From Desulfovibrio ferrophilus (GTDB lineage: Bacteria; Desulfobacterota; Desulfovibrionia; Desulfovibrionales; Desulfovibrionaceae): a stretch of DNA of 64,000 nt. The first letter of the stretch is position 1; each line of letters starts with the position of its first letter. This document shows positions 33,786 through 43,498 of the stretch, in pieces. The stretch covers positions 591,001-655,000 of the forward strand of contig NZ_AP017378.1 in NCBI RefSeq assembly GCF_003966735.1, read 5' to 3'. The notes beneath the pieces are model-generated. The model saw only the letters and a list, made by a program, of their open reading frames with translations. It had not been told where the DNA came from and did no database searches. Both the position numbers and the translations under genes were made by a program.

Positions 33786-35444
33786 CTACATGGAATCCGG
33801 AGCATCGACGCCCAGCAGGGCCATGCCGTTTCGCAGGACCTGGGCAACGGAGTCCAGCAACAGCATGCGTGCGCCGACCTGGCTTGGAGTTTCAGCTCCA
33901 AGGATCTGGTTGGCATGGTAGTAGCTGTGCAGGGCTCCGGCAAGCTCCATCAGATAATAGCTGACATGATGCGGAGACAGGGTTCTGGCCGAGGCCGCCA
34001 GGGCGTCGGGATATTGCTCCATGAGTTTCAGGAGCCGGCGGTCTGCCGGAGTGTCCAAGGCAGCCAGCAGGCTGGTGTCGACGGAGACAGCCTCGACGCC
34101 GCGCTCGGCGGCCTTGCGCATCACGGACTGGATGCGGGCATGGGCGTATTGGACATAGTACACGGGGTTGTCCATGGACTTCTGCTTGACCAGTTCCAGA
34201 TCGAAATCCAGATGACTGTCAGACTTGCGAGACAGGAACATGAAGCGCGCAGCGTCAGCACCGACCTCGGAGACCACGTCAGCCAGGGTTTCGAATTCAC
34301 CAGCGCGGGTGGACATGGCAATTTGTTCGCCGCCGCGCAGCAGGTTGACCAACTGCACAAGCAAGACCTGCAGGGATTCCTTTTCCTTGCCCAGGGCCTG
34401 TACCGCAGCTTTCATGCGCGGCACGTAGCCGTGGTGGTCTGCACCCCAGATGTCCACCAGCATCTCAAAGCCACGATCATATTTATTGTCATGATAGGCG
34501 ATATCAGAGGCAAAATAGGTCAAAGAGCCGTCGGACTTCCTGAGCACGCGGTCTTTGTCGTCGCCAAAGTCGGTGGACTTGAACCAGAAGGCCCCGTCCT
34601 TGTCATAGGCCAGTCCCGCCTCTCGCAGGCGTGTGAAGGTCAGGTCCACAGCGCCGGTCTCGACCAGGCTCTTTTCCGAGAACCAGACTTCGTGCTCAAC
34701 GTTGAACTCTGCCAGATCCAGCTTGATGCCTTCGAGAATCTCCTCCATGGCGGTCTCCTGGCACAGCGTCAGGATTTCATCCTCGGGGGCGATGTTGAAC
34801 CAGTCCTCGCCTTCGGCATCAATCAAGGCCTGGGAAATGTCTTTGATGTAATCGCCCTTGTACAGATCCTCCGGGGTCTCGACCTCGCGGCCCAGAATCT
34901 CCTGAAGGCGGAACCAGACAGAATTGCCCAGGATGCGCATCTGGCGCCCGGCATCGTTCAGGTAGTACTCGGTTTGCACGTCGTATCCGGCAGCACGCAG
35001 GATGCGGGTCAGGCTGTCGCCCAGGGCAGCACCGCGTCCGTGACCGATGTGCAGGGGGCCTGTGGGGTTGGCGGAAACGTATTCCACCTGCACCCGCTTG
35101 TTCTGGCCCATTTCCAGAGTGCCGTATTCGTCGCTGTCACCCAGCACATCCAGCACGGTCTGTTGCCAGAAATCAGGGCTGAAAAAGATATTCAAAAAGC
35201 CCGGTCCGGCGATCTCGATCTTTTCGATCTCTGAGGCCTTGGTTTCGATAAAGGCCTGGATGTCCGCAGCGATCTCCCGCGGAGGCTTTCCTGCCTGTTT
35301 GGTGAGCATCATGGCCATGTTGGTGGCCAGATCACCGAATTTGTCGTCTTTGGGTGGTTCGATGGTGGTCTTTTCAGGCCATTCGAAGCCATTGTCAGCC
35401 ACGAAGGCAGCCAGCAGTTTCCGTAGGGTCTCGTTTGCACGCAT
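33786..35444 (-). CDS. argS: Arginyl-tRNA synthetase
   Basis: Class I synthetase of 552 residues charging tRNA-Arg. The N-terminal Add-1 domain is followed by the HIGH box in [19 protein letters not shown] near residue 120. [12 protein letters not shown] near 365 takes the place of the KMSKS loop, a usual variation in ArgRS. The helical anticodon domain begins around [14 protein letters not shown] near 425. The start ATG 35444 has only a modest GAGAA ribosome site but fits the family N-terminus. Confidence 0.96.
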   Translation of the reverse strand: MRANETLRKLLAAFVADNGFEWPEKTTIEPPKDDKFGDLATNMAMMLTKQAGKPPREIAADIQAFIETKASEIEKIEIAGPGFLNIFFSPDFWQQTVLDVLGDSDEYGTLEMGQNKRVQVEYVSANPTGPLHIGHGRGAALGDSLTRILRAAGYDVQTEYYLNDAGRQMRILGNSVWFRLQEILGREVETPEDLYKGDYIKDISQALIDAEGEDWFNIAPEDEILTLCQETAMEEILEGIKLDLAEFNVEHEVWFSEKSLVETGAVDLTFTRLREAGLAYDKDGAFWFKSTDFGDDKDRVLRKSDGSLTYFASDIAYHDNKYDRGFEMLVDIWGADHHGYVPRMKAAVQALGKEKESLQVLLVQLVNLLRGGEQIAMSTRAGEFETLADVVSEVGADAARFMFLSRKSDSHLDFDLELVKQKSMDNPVYYVQYAHARIQSVMRKAAERGVEAVSVDTSLLAALDTPADRRLLKLMEQYPDALAASARTLSPHHVSYYLMELAGALHSYYHANQILGAETPSQVGARMLLLDSVAQVLRNGMALLGVDAPDSM

Positions 35445-35482
35445 TGTAAATATTCTCTTTGTTGCTTGTTAACGTTGTCGTT

Positions 35483-36424
35483 CTATTCGGCTTCGTCGAT
35501 GGCAGCCATGGTGTCCAGGTTGGTCCCGGTCCAGTCCTTATCCAGCCCTTTCAGGTTCTGTCCGAGCATCTTGGCCAGGACGCCCTTGGGGCCGATTTCG
35601 ATGAAGGTCCGGCTACCGCCCCGATACTGGGTCTGGTTGATTTCGATCCAGCGGACCGGGCTGACCATCTGGCGGCACATGATGTCCTTAATGATTTCTG
35701 GGTTGCCCTCGGTGCTTGCCGTGGCGTTGAAAAACACGTCGGCCTCGGGGGTGCGCCAGTCAGCCTTCAAGAGTTGGACCTTCAACTCTTGTGCGGCTTC
35801 GTCGATCAGCGGGCTGTGGAAGGCGCCGGATACGGGCAGGGGGATGGCCCGGCCCTTTTTCTCCTTGGCAATGGCGGCAGCAGCTTCCAAGGCAGGCTTC
35901 TGACCACTGATCACGAACTGGCCGGGCGTATTGTAGTTGGCCACGATCAGCTCGGCCCCGGATTGCTCACGGGCGGTCACGACCAGAGCCTCGGCGTCCT
36001 CCTGAGAAAGCTTCAGCAGGGCGGTCATGCCCTGATCCGGTGCTCCGGCTTCGGCCATCAGTTTGCCGCGCAGGGAGACCAGCTCCAAAACCTTTTCCAC
36101 ATCCAGTACCTTGGCTGCGGCCAGGGCTGCATATTCACCCAGGCTATGTCCGGCGAAACTGTCGGCCTTGATTTTTTTGGCGGCATGCATCCACAGGGTC
36201 AGGTTGGTTACGGTCAGCGCGGGCTGCAAGGCCCGGGTGTCGGCCATATCCTGATCGTCACCGCCCCAGTAAATTTCACGCAGTGGCTGCTGGCTGATGG
36301 CTTCGGCCTTGGTCCACCAGTACATGTAGTCGGAATCTTCCTCGGCAAGGTCGCGGCCCATATTCTTGACCTGGGAGCCCTGGCCTGGGAACAGCACCGC
36401 CGTCAGCGGAGTGATTGCATTCAT
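35483..36424 (-). CDS. fabD: Malonyl-CoA:ACP transacylase
   Basis: Loads malonyl groups onto acyl-carrier protein for fatty-acid synthesis. 313 residues. Motif FPGQGSQVKNMGRDL near residue 12, the active-site serine in FAGHSLGEYAALAAA near 95, and the catalytic histidine in SGAFHSPLI near 200. The insert at residues 25-60 (EEDSDYMYWWTKAEAISQQP) looks slightly unusual but the core is intact. GGAGGA precedes the ATG. It is 38 bases upstream of argS on the same strand; no other fab gene is nearby. Confidence 0.95.
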   Translation of the reverse strand: MNAITPLTAVLFPGQGSQVKNMGRDLAEEDSDYMYWWTKAEAISQQPLREIYWGGDDQDMADTRALQPALTVTNLTLWMHAAKKIKADSFAGHSLGEYAALAAAKVLDVEKVLELVSLRGKLMAEAGAPDQGMTALLKLSQEDAEALVVTAREQSGAELIVANYNTPGQFVISGQKPALEAAAAIAKEKKGRAIPLPVSGAFHSPLIDEAAQELKVQLLKADWRTPEADVFFNATASTEGNPEIIKDIMCRQMVSPVRWIEINQTQYRGGSRTFIEIGPKGVLAKMLGQNLKGLDKDWTGTNLDTMAAIDEAE

Positions 36425-36588
36425 GGTCTGTCCTCCATATATTCTGATGCGGCGCCTGGCGTGGTGCGGCGCCCATGTCGATTAATCCGGTGCAGAGTCT
36501 GTGCTTGCCCACTCAGGGGTGCCGGGGTATGAACCGGCTCTTCCGCCCCTGTGGACGTTGAAATCGTGTATCTCTTTAAAGGATATTC

Positions 36589-37233
36589 ATGCGAAAGCCT
36601 AGCCCCAATGATGTCGCCGAACTGGCAGCAAGCCTGGGACGTGACCTGGATGAACGCCAGGCCATGCTTCTGGCAGAGTACCTGGGAACCCTTGCCAAAT
36701 GGAACCGCTCCATGAATCTCGTGGGTGCAGACCGCTGGCGTGATGCGCTTTCGAATCTGGTGGCTGATTCCTGGCATCTGGCCGACTTTCTAGTCGAGTT
36801 GTCCCTGCCCGATTCACCACGAACTCTGGACCTGGGTGCTGGCGCTGGTTTGCCGGGAATTCCGCTGCGCGTGTTCTGGGAGGCTGGCGAGTATACTCTG
36901 GTGGAGATTCGCAAGAAACGGGTCGCTTTCATGCGATTTGTGCTTGCGCACATGCGTTTGGAACGGACTGTTGTTGCCGGTTGTCGGGTGGAAGAGTTGC
37001 CACAGGGGTCCTTTCCGGTGGATCTCGTGCTCAGCCGGGCCTTTATGCCTTGGGATGATCTGTTGGCCCTGGTTGGCCCGTGGTTGACACCGGAGGGCTC
37101 ATGCGTGGTTATGGCCAATGAGAAGCCGCCGCGAGAATTCCCGGGCTGGACCATCACAGGGGTGGCAGGCTATCCGGCTCCCGGTGGTCGGCGTTATTTC
37201 TGGTCGCTGTCTCCGGCAAGCATCTCTAAGTAG
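36589..37233 (+). CDS. rsmG: 16S rRNA (guanine-527-N7)-methyltransferase
   Basis: 214-residue SAM-dependent enzyme that methylates G527 in 16S rRNA. WNRSMNLVG near residue 38, then the SAM loop LDLGAGAGLPGIPLRV near 81, VEIRKKRVAFMR near 103, and VLSRAFMPW near 147 match RsmG. AAAGGA precedes the ATG. Its last 40 bases overlap the 3' end of a small gene on the other strand (37194-37418). Confidence 0.93.
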   Translation: MRKPSPNDVAELAASLGRDLDERQAMLLAEYLGTLAKWNRSMNLVGADRWRDALSNLVADSWHLADFLVELSLPDSPRTLDLGAGAGLPGIPLRVFWEAGEYTLVEIRKKRVAFMRFVLAHMRLERTVVAGCRVEELPQGSFPVDLVLSRAFMPWDDLLALVGPWLTPEGSCVVMANEKPPREFPGWTITGVAGYPAPGGRRYFWSLSPASISK

Positions 37234-37418
37234 CCTTCCTTGAAGATCAACTTGGTGGCCTGTTCGTCGGCCAGTTCGGCAACATCCATCAGCTTTTCCA
37301 GAAAATCCAGAATCTCAAAGCGCTTGTCTTCGTCGGCATGCTCGAATTCAAAAGCCAGATCGCCAGAGGTGATGAACTTTTCGAGTTTCTCCAAAACGGT
37401 GATGTCCAGAAGGGGCAT
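37194..37418 (-). CDS. Small acidic helical protein of unknown function
   Basis: 74 residues starting MPLLDITVLEKLEKFITSGD, strongly acidic and predicted helical, ending LEMLAGDSDQK. AGGAG is 7 bases before the ATG at 37418. The same frame is open far upstream to 37967 through rlmH, but that part is antisense noise. The gene is tail-to-tail with rsmG and the coding ends overlap by 40 bases, so codon choices there are constrained on both strands. It follows rlmH on the same strand by about 100 bases. Confidence 0.7.
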   Translation of the reverse strand: MPLLDITVLEKLEKFITSGDLAFEFEHADEDKRFEILDFLEKLMDVAELADEQATKLIFKEGYLEMLAGDSDQK

Positions 37419-37519
37419 GAGCGTTCTCCTGTTACGGGTTCGGGGTGCAGATGCCACAAAAGCCTGCCGCGGTAAAGAGCAGTGATATGGCACAGCGAAA
37501 AGCTTGCCCCCAGTCCCGG

Positions 37520-37987
37520 TTAATGGTGGTATGGACTGCCTTTGGCGATGGCGGCAGCGCGGTACAGCTGCTCCAGTAGAATCACTCTGGCCATTTCGTG
37601 GGGGAAGGTCATGGAAGACAGGGCGAGCTTGAAGCGGCAGGCGGCAAGGACCGCATCGGACAGGCCGTAGGCCCCGCCTACGATAAAGCAGGGCGAGGTT
37701 GCCGGGTCTTCGGTCCAGGTAATGAGCTTTTTCGAGAGCTGTGGTGAGGTCATGGTTTTGCCGTGTTCGTCCATGACAACGGGAAAATCCCCGGGGCCGA
37801 TCTTTTCCAGGATTTTTTTGCCTTCCCACAGTTTCTTTTCTTCGGGAGGCAAATGCCCGGGAGCATCCTTGAGTACAGTCTGCTTGATGGGGAAGTGGGG
37901 GGTGAGCCGTTTTATGTAGTGCTCCGCCGCCTCTTTCCACCAGCCTTTCTTGAGCTTGCCTATCCAAATAAATGATATTTTTCGCAT
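37520..37987 (-). CDS. rlmH: 23S rRNA (pseudouridine-1915-N3)-methyltransferase
   Basis: 155 residues from the ATG at 37987 (MRKISFIWIGKLKKGWW), exactly the normal length of the SPOUT-class RlmH; an upstream frame to 38059 would add 24 unrelated residues. The SAM-binding knot is visible in CFIVGGAYGLSDAVL near 102 and the C-terminal LSSMTFPHEMARVILLEQLY (126-145), with YRAAAIAKGSPYHH at the end. Confidence 0.95.
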   Translation of the reverse strand: MRKISFIWIGKLKKGWWKEAAEHYIKRLTPHFPIKQTVLKDAPGHLPPEEKKLWEGKKILEKIGPGDFPVVMDEHGKTMTSPQLSKKLITWTEDPATSPCFIVGGAYGLSDAVLAACRFKLALSSMTFPHEMARVILLEQLYRAAAIAKGSPYHH

Positions 37988-38133
37988 GGGATTATCGCCT
38001 GTTTGGCCCTCTGTAGGTTGTAAAAAAACGGGCCTTGGTTTACTTGTCAGGAATTGCATGGGGAGGCAACCCTCCCCTGTTTCAGAAAATGTTTTGCACC
38101 AAGAAACCGCGATAATTCAACGAGTCGTAATCT

Positions 38134-38739
38134 GTGCACCGCACCGGCTTGATCAATACCATACCCAAGGCAGGGCGTCTGTGGACGCTGTGCGTCTTGC
38201 TGTGCGCTGTGGCCCTGAGCGCAGGGCTTGCTCCTGCCCGCTGCCAAGCTGGTGAACTCGAGTTGGGCAGCCTGATTCTTGATAATCAGGAAGGCAATAT
38301 CAGTGTGCGTTTCGGTGTGCGGATGTCCGGGCTGGATGAGCTGCGCAAGGAGTTGGATGCAGGGACCACCGTTGTCCTGAATTGCGACGCTTCGGTTTCC
38401 CGCCGGGGGCGGATGTGGCTGGATACCCGACTGGCCGAAACCGAGTGGAGCAGCACCGTATCCAAGGATGTGCTGGCCGATGAATATCGCCTGCAACTCC
38501 CCGGAGAAGAATCTCCGCGACGTGGCAAGGATCTGGCTGCACTCCTCATTGGTGCCTGGGGTGGTCTGACCCTTGATCTCGGTTCCTGGGAAGCCCTGAC
38601 CCCCGGGTATGACTATCAATTGAAGCTTGATATTTCCCTGGATCGGACTGACGTTCCGGTCTGGCTGCGATACGTGGTTTTCTTCTGGTCTTTCGACGTC
38701 TACCCCCCAACCAGTTATCAGCTTGATTTTACCTATTAG
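38134..38739 (+). CDS. DUF4390 domain protein, secreted or membrane-anchored
   Basis: About 201 residues from a GTG at 38134; a TTG at 38149 is an alternative start and neither has a strong ribosome site. A hydrophobic N-terminal stretch (LWTLCVLLCAVALSAGLAPA) is a signal peptide or anchor. The rest is beta-rich, as in DUF4390 proteins, with the family-like end LRYVVFFWSFDVYPPTSYQL. Function unknown. It lies directly upstream of the NtrY-type kinase (9 bases to its ATG), an arrangement that suggests a periplasmic partner of the sensor. Confidence 0.75.
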   Translation: MHRTGLINTIPKAGRLWTLCVLLCAVALSAGLAPARCQAGELELGSLILDNQEGNISVRFGVRMSGLDELRKELDAGTTVVLNCDASVSRRGRMWLDTRLAETEWSSTVSKDVLADEYRLQLPGEESPRRGKDLAALLIGAWGGLTLDLGSWEALTPGYDYQLKLDISLDRTDVPVWLRYVVFFWSFDVYPPTSYQLDFTY

Positions 38740-38748
38740 GTGAGCGCC

Positions 38749-40950
38749 ATGGATCCCGCGGAATCCATCCAGGTCAATGTGGGCAAGACCCGAGAGCGAA
38801 AGCGCCGACAGCGCGAATTGCTCCTGGCCATGGGCCTTTTGCTCGTGGTGGTCATCCTGACTGGCGTGGAGCTCAAGTATTTTGGTGAAATCAGTTCCTT
38901 CGTCTTTCTCGGACTTTTCAATATCAATGTGATTCTCTTGTTCGTGGTGCTGTTCGTGGTGCTGCGCAATATGGTCAAGTTGTTCCTGGAACGACGACGT
39001 AACGTCCTTGGTTCACGCCTGCGTTCTCGCATGGTCATGGCTTTTCTCACCCTGTCCATTGTGCCCACGGTATTGATGTTCGTCTTGGGCGCGATGTTCG
39101 TACAGACCTCCGTGGATTTCTGGTTCAAGACTCAGGTCGAAGATTCTCTGGAGCAGGCCCTCAAGGTTGGGCAGGCCTTTTATACCTCGTCTCAGGAGCG
39201 CCTTGAACGACGGGCCGGTCATTTGGTGGATCGAATCGTTCTGCGTAAGTACGCCTGGGGTGGCAAAGCCATGGATGAGTTCCTCCAGGAAAAGCGTCAG
39301 GAATATGATCTGGGGGTTGTTGGTGTGGTCCGGCCGGATGGCACCAAGCAGAACTGGCATGCCGAGGCCATGTGGGAAGACCTCTGGCCCGACATCAAAG
39401 GGTCTATCAATTGGGAGAGCCAAAAGGAACACCCCGAGTTCTGGTCGACAATTCGTCCTGGCCCGGGAGCCGACATGGTGATCGGGCTGATGCCCGTGGA
39501 TGATGGCAAAACAGGTTATATCCTGCTGGGCGAAAGCATCGGGCATGGTCTGCTGTACAAGCTGGACCAGATCGTCCAGGGCGTTAGTGAGTACAAGCAG
39601 ATTCGAACTATGAAGCACCAGTGGAAATTGGCCTTGTATGTACTCCTGGCCGTGGTCACTTTGCTCATTGTCATGGGGGCAATCTGGTTTGGCATTCGTC
39701 TGGCCAAGGAATTTTCCGCACCCGTGCAGGCCTTGGCCGAGGGCACTCAACGTGTGGCTCGTGGTGATCTGTCTGTTCGGCTGGATGACAGCGCCAGTGA
39801 TGAATTGGGTTTCCTGGTGCAGAGCTTCAACCAGATGGCGGAAGACCTGCAACAGAGCCGTGCCCGGCTGACCAAGGCCAACTTGCAGCTCAATCGCCAG
39901 AACCGTGAGCTTGAGCAGTGGGGGCGATACATTGAGGCCTTGCTGGACAACATCACAGCGGGCGTGATTTCCCTGGACAGCCAGGGGCGTATTAGCACCG
40001 TGAATAAGGCCGCTGAATCCATGTTGGGCCTGGATGGTGATCTGATTCTGGGGCGCAAGCCGCGGGATCTCCTTCAGGGCGAATATCTGGGGATGTTGCG
40101 GGAAGTGTTCGATCAGCTGATGGAAAGTCCCTTTTCCCAGTGGCAGCGGCAGTTGGACCTGAATCTTGGAAGTCGTGATCTGAAATTGCTTGTGAATTGC
40201 GTGACCTTGAATTCTGCAGACGGCAAACCGGCCGGTCTAGTGGCAGTATTCGAGGATATTACCGACATTGAAAAGATGCAGCGCGTGGCTGCCTGGCGTG
40301 AAGTTGCCCGGCGTATTGCTCATGAAATCAAAAACCCGCTAACGCCGATCAAGCTTTCGGCCCAGCGCATTGAGCGTAAATTTGCCTCCAAGGTTGATGA
40401 TCCGGTGCTGGCTCAATGTACGGACATCATTGTGCGTCAGGTCGAAAATATGCAGGGAATGGTCAAAGAGTTTTCTGCCTTTGCCAAACTTCCCGAGGTT
40501 GAGCTGCGTATGGACTATCCGGCTCCTCTTATCGAGGAGGTCGTGGACATGTTCGAGCACAGCCACAGTGCTATCCATTGGGAGTTGATTTTTGATGCTT
40601 CCATTCCGCAGATTCGAATGGATCGGGATAGTATTCGTCGGGTATTGATCAATGTGCTGACCAACGCTGCTGAAGCTCTGGGCGGGCAGGAGGATGCCGC
40701 TGTCCTGGTGCATGTGTCGCACGATGCCGTGACGGGCTGGGTGCGAATGGAAGTCCGGGATAACGGGCCCGGCTTGAGTCAGGAGGAACGCTCCCGGCTG
40801 TTCGAACCCTATTTTTCACAAAAGAAAGGCGGCACCGGTCTTGGCCTGACTATCGTCAAATCCATCGTTAGCGATCACCACGGGTATGTCCGGGCCGTCC
40901 CGGGTTCTGAGAGAGGGACCACCGTGGTCATCGAACTTCCCGTGTCCTGA
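38749..40950 (+). CDS. ntrY: NtrY-type membrane sensor histidine kinase
   Basis: 733 residues from the ATG at 38749, with AGGTGAG overlapping the upstream stop; GTG 38740 is an alternative. Order: basic N-terminus, two or three TM segments (to ~120), a periplasmic region (to ~285), TM near 292-315, HAMP (~317-370), PAS (~395-500), HisKA with ARRIAHEIKNPLTPIKLSAQ near 525, and HATPase with NVLTNAAEA, DNGPGL and GGTGLGLTIVKSIV near 625-715. The topology matches NtrY. The cognate regulator is most likely the NtrX-like protein at 43499, although two other genes lie between them. Confidence 0.88.
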   Translation: MDPAESIQVNVGKTRERKRRQRELLLAMGLLLVVVILTGVELKYFGEISSFVFLGLFNINVILLFVVLFVVLRNMVKLFLERRRNVLGSRLRSRMVMAFLTLSIVPTVLMFVLGAMFVQTSVDFWFKTQVEDSLEQALKVGQAFYTSSQERLERRAGHLVDRIVLRKYAWGGKAMDEFLQEKRQEYDLGVVGVVRPDGTKQNWHAEAMWEDLWPDIKGSINWESQKEHPEFWSTIRPGPGADMVIGLMPVDDGKTGYILLGESIGHGLLYKLDQIVQGVSEYKQIRTMKHQWKLALYVLLAVVTLLIVMGAIWFGIRLAKEFSAPVQALAEGTQRVARGDLSVRLDDSASDELGFLVQSFNQMAEDLQQSRARLTKANLQLNRQNRELEQWGRYIEALLDNITAGVISLDSQGRISTVNKAAESMLGLDGDLILGRKPRDLLQGEYLGMLREVFDQLMESPFSQWQRQLDLNLGSRDLKLLVNCVTLNSADGKPAGLVAVFEDITDIEKMQRVAAWREVARRIAHEIKNPLTPIKLSAQRIERKFASKVDDPVLAQCTDIIVRQVENMQGMVKEFSAFAKLPEVELRMDYPAPLIEEVVDMFEHSHSAIHWELIFDASIPQIRMDRDSIRRVLINVLTNAAEALGGQEDAAVLVHVSHDAVTGWVRMEVRDNGPGLSQEERSRLFEPYFSQKKGGTGLGLTIVKSIVSDHHGYVRAVPGSERGTTVVIELPVS

Positions 40951-41044
40951 TCTTTCCCTTTCTTTTTTCTGACCCTTTCCCTTCTCTGCCTCTTGCTGTA
41001 GAATATAGCTTCATGAATTGTGTGTGATTCTTGAGAGGGATTCC

Positions 41045-41986
41045 ATGTATGTCATAGTAACCGGTGGAACGGGCTTCATTGGTCGAGCGCTTGTGGCGGA
41101 GCTGCAGCGTTCCGGACATGGCGTGGCTGTGCCGAGTCGTTTGCCGGAAAAGGCCCGAGCAGTGCTCGGTCCCGGAGTCGATTGCGTGGCCTGGGACGGA
41201 GTCGATTCGGCTCCACTTGTTCGTTTACTGGACAATGCCGGTCAGGAGAGTGCAGTGGTCAACCTCGCGGGCGAGGGTATTGCCAATGGGCGTTGGACTG
41301 TCGAGAAAAAGGCTGCAATTCTCAATAGCCGGATTCGTGCAACCGAAGCGGTGACAAGCGCAACGTTGGAGGCCACCAAGCCTCCGGCGGTGATTCTTCA
41401 GGGCTCAGCTGTCGGGTATTACGGTTACCGAGCATCAGAGCATGGTGAAATGCTGGATGAAACCAAGCCTCAGGGCGAGGGCTTTCTGGCTGAGGTCTGC
41501 TTGGCCTGGGAAACCGTTGGAACATCTGTTGCCGTGGCGAATGTCCGACAGGTTGTGATTCGAACAGGTCTTGTCATCGGAACGGGCGGGGTGCTTGCCA
41601 AATTTCTGCCACCGTTCAGGTTTTTTATGGGAGGTCCGCTGGGGAACGGGGAGCAGTGGATGCCTTGGATTCATTTGTCTGATCAGGTGGGGGCCATTCG
41701 CTGGCTGCTGGAGAATGATCGGGCTGAGGGGGTGTATAACCTCTGTGCCCCTACGCCGGTGTCCATGAGTTATTTTTGCACAGCTCTGGGGCGGGCTGTG
41801 CATCGCCCTTCCTGGTTACCTGTGCCATCAGCGGCATTGCGCCTGTTGCTGGGACGCGAAATGGCGGACGAAACCGTACTTGCCAGCCAACGCGCTGTTC
41901 CGACCCGACTTTTGGCCGAGGGTTTTCAATTTCGCATGATCGAGCTTGGGTCCGCTTTGAGTGAGGCTATCAATACCTCCGGGTAA
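41045..41986 (+). CDS. TIGR01777-family NAD(P)-dependent epimerase
   Basis: 313 residues from the ATG at 41045 (GAGAGGGA upstream). It is an extended SDR: nucleotide-binding MYVIVTGGTGFIGRALVAEL at the N-terminus, AVVNLAGEGIANGRW near 73, and the family motif LQGSAVGYYGYR near 118 containing the catalytic Tyr (YYG). The C-terminal region with HRPSWLPVPSAALRLLLG matches the DUF1731 domain typical of this family. Substrate unknown. It sits inside the two-component cluster; no functional link is known. Confidence 0.9.
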   Translation: MYVIVTGGTGFIGRALVAELQRSGHGVAVPSRLPEKARAVLGPGVDCVAWDGVDSAPLVRLLDNAGQESAVVNLAGEGIANGRWTVEKKAAILNSRIRATEAVTSATLEATKPPAVILQGSAVGYYGYRASEHGEMLDETKPQGEGFLAEVCLAWETVGTSVAVANVRQVVIRTGLVIGTGGVLAKFLPPFRFFMGGPLGNGEQWMPWIHLSDQVGAIRWLLENDRAEGVYNLCAPTPVSMSYFCTALGRAVHRPSWLPVPSAALRLLLGREMADETVLASQRAVPTRLLAEGFQFRMIELGSALSEAINTSG

Positions 41987-42019
41987 AGTGCATCCGGGAA
42001 ATACATCGAGAGGGGTCGC

Positions 42020-43387
42020 ATGTCCTGTCTGAGGATATTGGTTGTAGAAGACGAATCCATTGTCGCCATGGATATCAGACATCGCTTGTCCAAGCTGGGG
42101 TATGAGATTGTGGGCGAAGTGGAGACTGGCGAGGATGCGGTGCGACTCGCGGCGGAACTGCTTCCGGATCTCGTGTTGATGGATATCATGCTTGCCGGCG
42201 AGATGGACGGTGTCCAGGCTGCTGCCGAAATCCATTCCAGAGTGGATTTACCCATAGTCTATCTCTCTGCCTATGCCGACGATGAAACTCTGCAACGGGT
42301 CAAGATTACACAACCTTTCGGTTATATCATCAAGCCATTCGAAGACCGGGAGTTGCACGCGGCCATTGAAATGGCCTGTTATCGGCATCGTATGGAGCGC
42401 CTGCGACGCGAAGATCGCATGTGGATGCAGACCACGTTGGATAGTGTGGGAGAAGCCATTATTTCCACCGATCCCTCAGGGATGGTGACCTATACCAACG
42501 CCGTGGCCGCAGCGATGGCGTCCACTTCACAACAGGAACTCAAGGGCAAGCCTCTGGAATCAATTCTGACGTTCAATGATGTGCTGGGGGAGCTGGTCGA
42601 TCCGGTGGCTCTGGCTTTGTCCGGGAATTCATCCGAACGCTCCGATTCTCTTTCGTTGCATCTGGGTAATGATCGGACAGTTCCTGTGGAGGTCTCCTGC
42701 CGAACCGTAAAGAATGATGATGACGGGGTGATGGGGGCTGTGTTGGCCTTCAGGGATATCAGTGGCCGTAAGGAAACAGTGCGCGAACTTCGGCATACTG
42801 TAGCCAAATTGCGCCAGACGGTGGAGGCTACGGTCCAGGCTCTGGTCGTGACCTCCGAGAAGCGTGATCCCTACACGGCCGGGCATCAGCAGCGGGTGGC
42901 ACAACTGGCCGTAGCCATTGCCCGGCGACTTGGCCTGGAGGGGGATCAATTGGATGCCATTCGCGTGACTGGGCTGCTGCATGATCTCGGAAAGATTTAT
43001 ATTCCCGCTGAGATTCTATCCAAACCAGCACGTTTGACGGAGATGGAAATGGGACTGATGCGCACCCACTCTCAGGTCGGATACGATATTCTGTCCGGTG
43101 TTCCCTTTCCCTGGGCCGTCGCAGATATCGTGCTGCAGCATCATGAACGATTGGATGGAACCGGCTACCCGCAAGGGCTATCCGGGGATGAAATTCTGCA
43201 CGAATCGCGGATCATCTGTGTAGCGGACGTGGTGGAAGCCATGAGTTCGCATCGCCCCTACCGGGCTGCGCTGGGACTGGACCGGGCGCTGCAGGAGATT
43301 CGTGCAGGGAGAGGATCGCGGTATGACCCTGAGGTGGTCGATGCTTGCCTGTCTCTGTTCGTCGAGGGTGATTTCGTTTTTGAATGA
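42020..43387 (+). CDS. Response regulator with PAS and HD-GYP output domains
   Basis: 455 residues. The receiver domain (1-120) has acidic VVEDES and the phosphoacceptor Asp in LVLMDIMLAG near 57, with KPFED near 107. A PAS domain (~138-255) follows. The HD-GYP domain (~270-450) carries TGLLHDLGKIYIPAEIL and HHERLDGTGYPQGLSGDE, the complete HD and GYP motifs, so it is probably an active c-di-GMP phosphodiesterase controlled by phosphorylation. Its kinase is not adjacent unless the NtrY-type kinase serves it. It ends 111 bases before the NtrX start, so the genes are likely co-transcribed. Confidence 0.9.
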   Translation: MSCLRILVVEDESIVAMDIRHRLSKLGYEIVGEVETGEDAVRLAAELLPDLVLMDIMLAGEMDGVQAAAEIHSRVDLPIVYLSAYADDETLQRVKITQPFGYIIKPFEDRELHAAIEMACYRHRMERLRREDRMWMQTTLDSVGEAIISTDPSGMVTYTNAVAAAMASTSQQELKGKPLESILTFNDVLGELVDPVALALSGNSSERSDSLSLHLGNDRTVPVEVSCRTVKNDDDGVMGAVLAFRDISGRKETVRELRHTVAKLRQTVEATVQALVVTSEKRDPYTAGHQQRVAQLAVAIARRLGLEGDQLDAIRVTGLLHDLGKIYIPAEILSKPARLTEMEMGLMRTHSQVGYDILSGVPFPWAVADIVLQHHERLDGTGYPQGLSGDEILHESRIICVADVVEAMSSHRPYRAALGLDRALQEIRAGRGSRYDPEVVDACLSLFVEGDFVFE

Positions 43388-43498
43388 TTGTTTTCGCCAG
43401 GTTGAAACGCCCGGTAGGTCTTGCTCCTGCCGGGTGTTTGCGTTTATGGAGAAGGTGAAGGGCCAGTTCTGGCTTTTCTTCAGAGGAGTATCGTAGGT

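Noticed and set aside
33762..35234. Long plus-strand open frame opposite argS
   Set aside because: Shadow of argS; no recognisable domain and no ribosome site.
37419..37967. Upstream extension of the 74-codon gene as one 257-codon protein
   Set aside because: The upstream part lies within and antisense/out of frame to rlmH and the gap, has a low-complexity Arg/His/Pro composition, and the ribosome site sits at 37425-37429.
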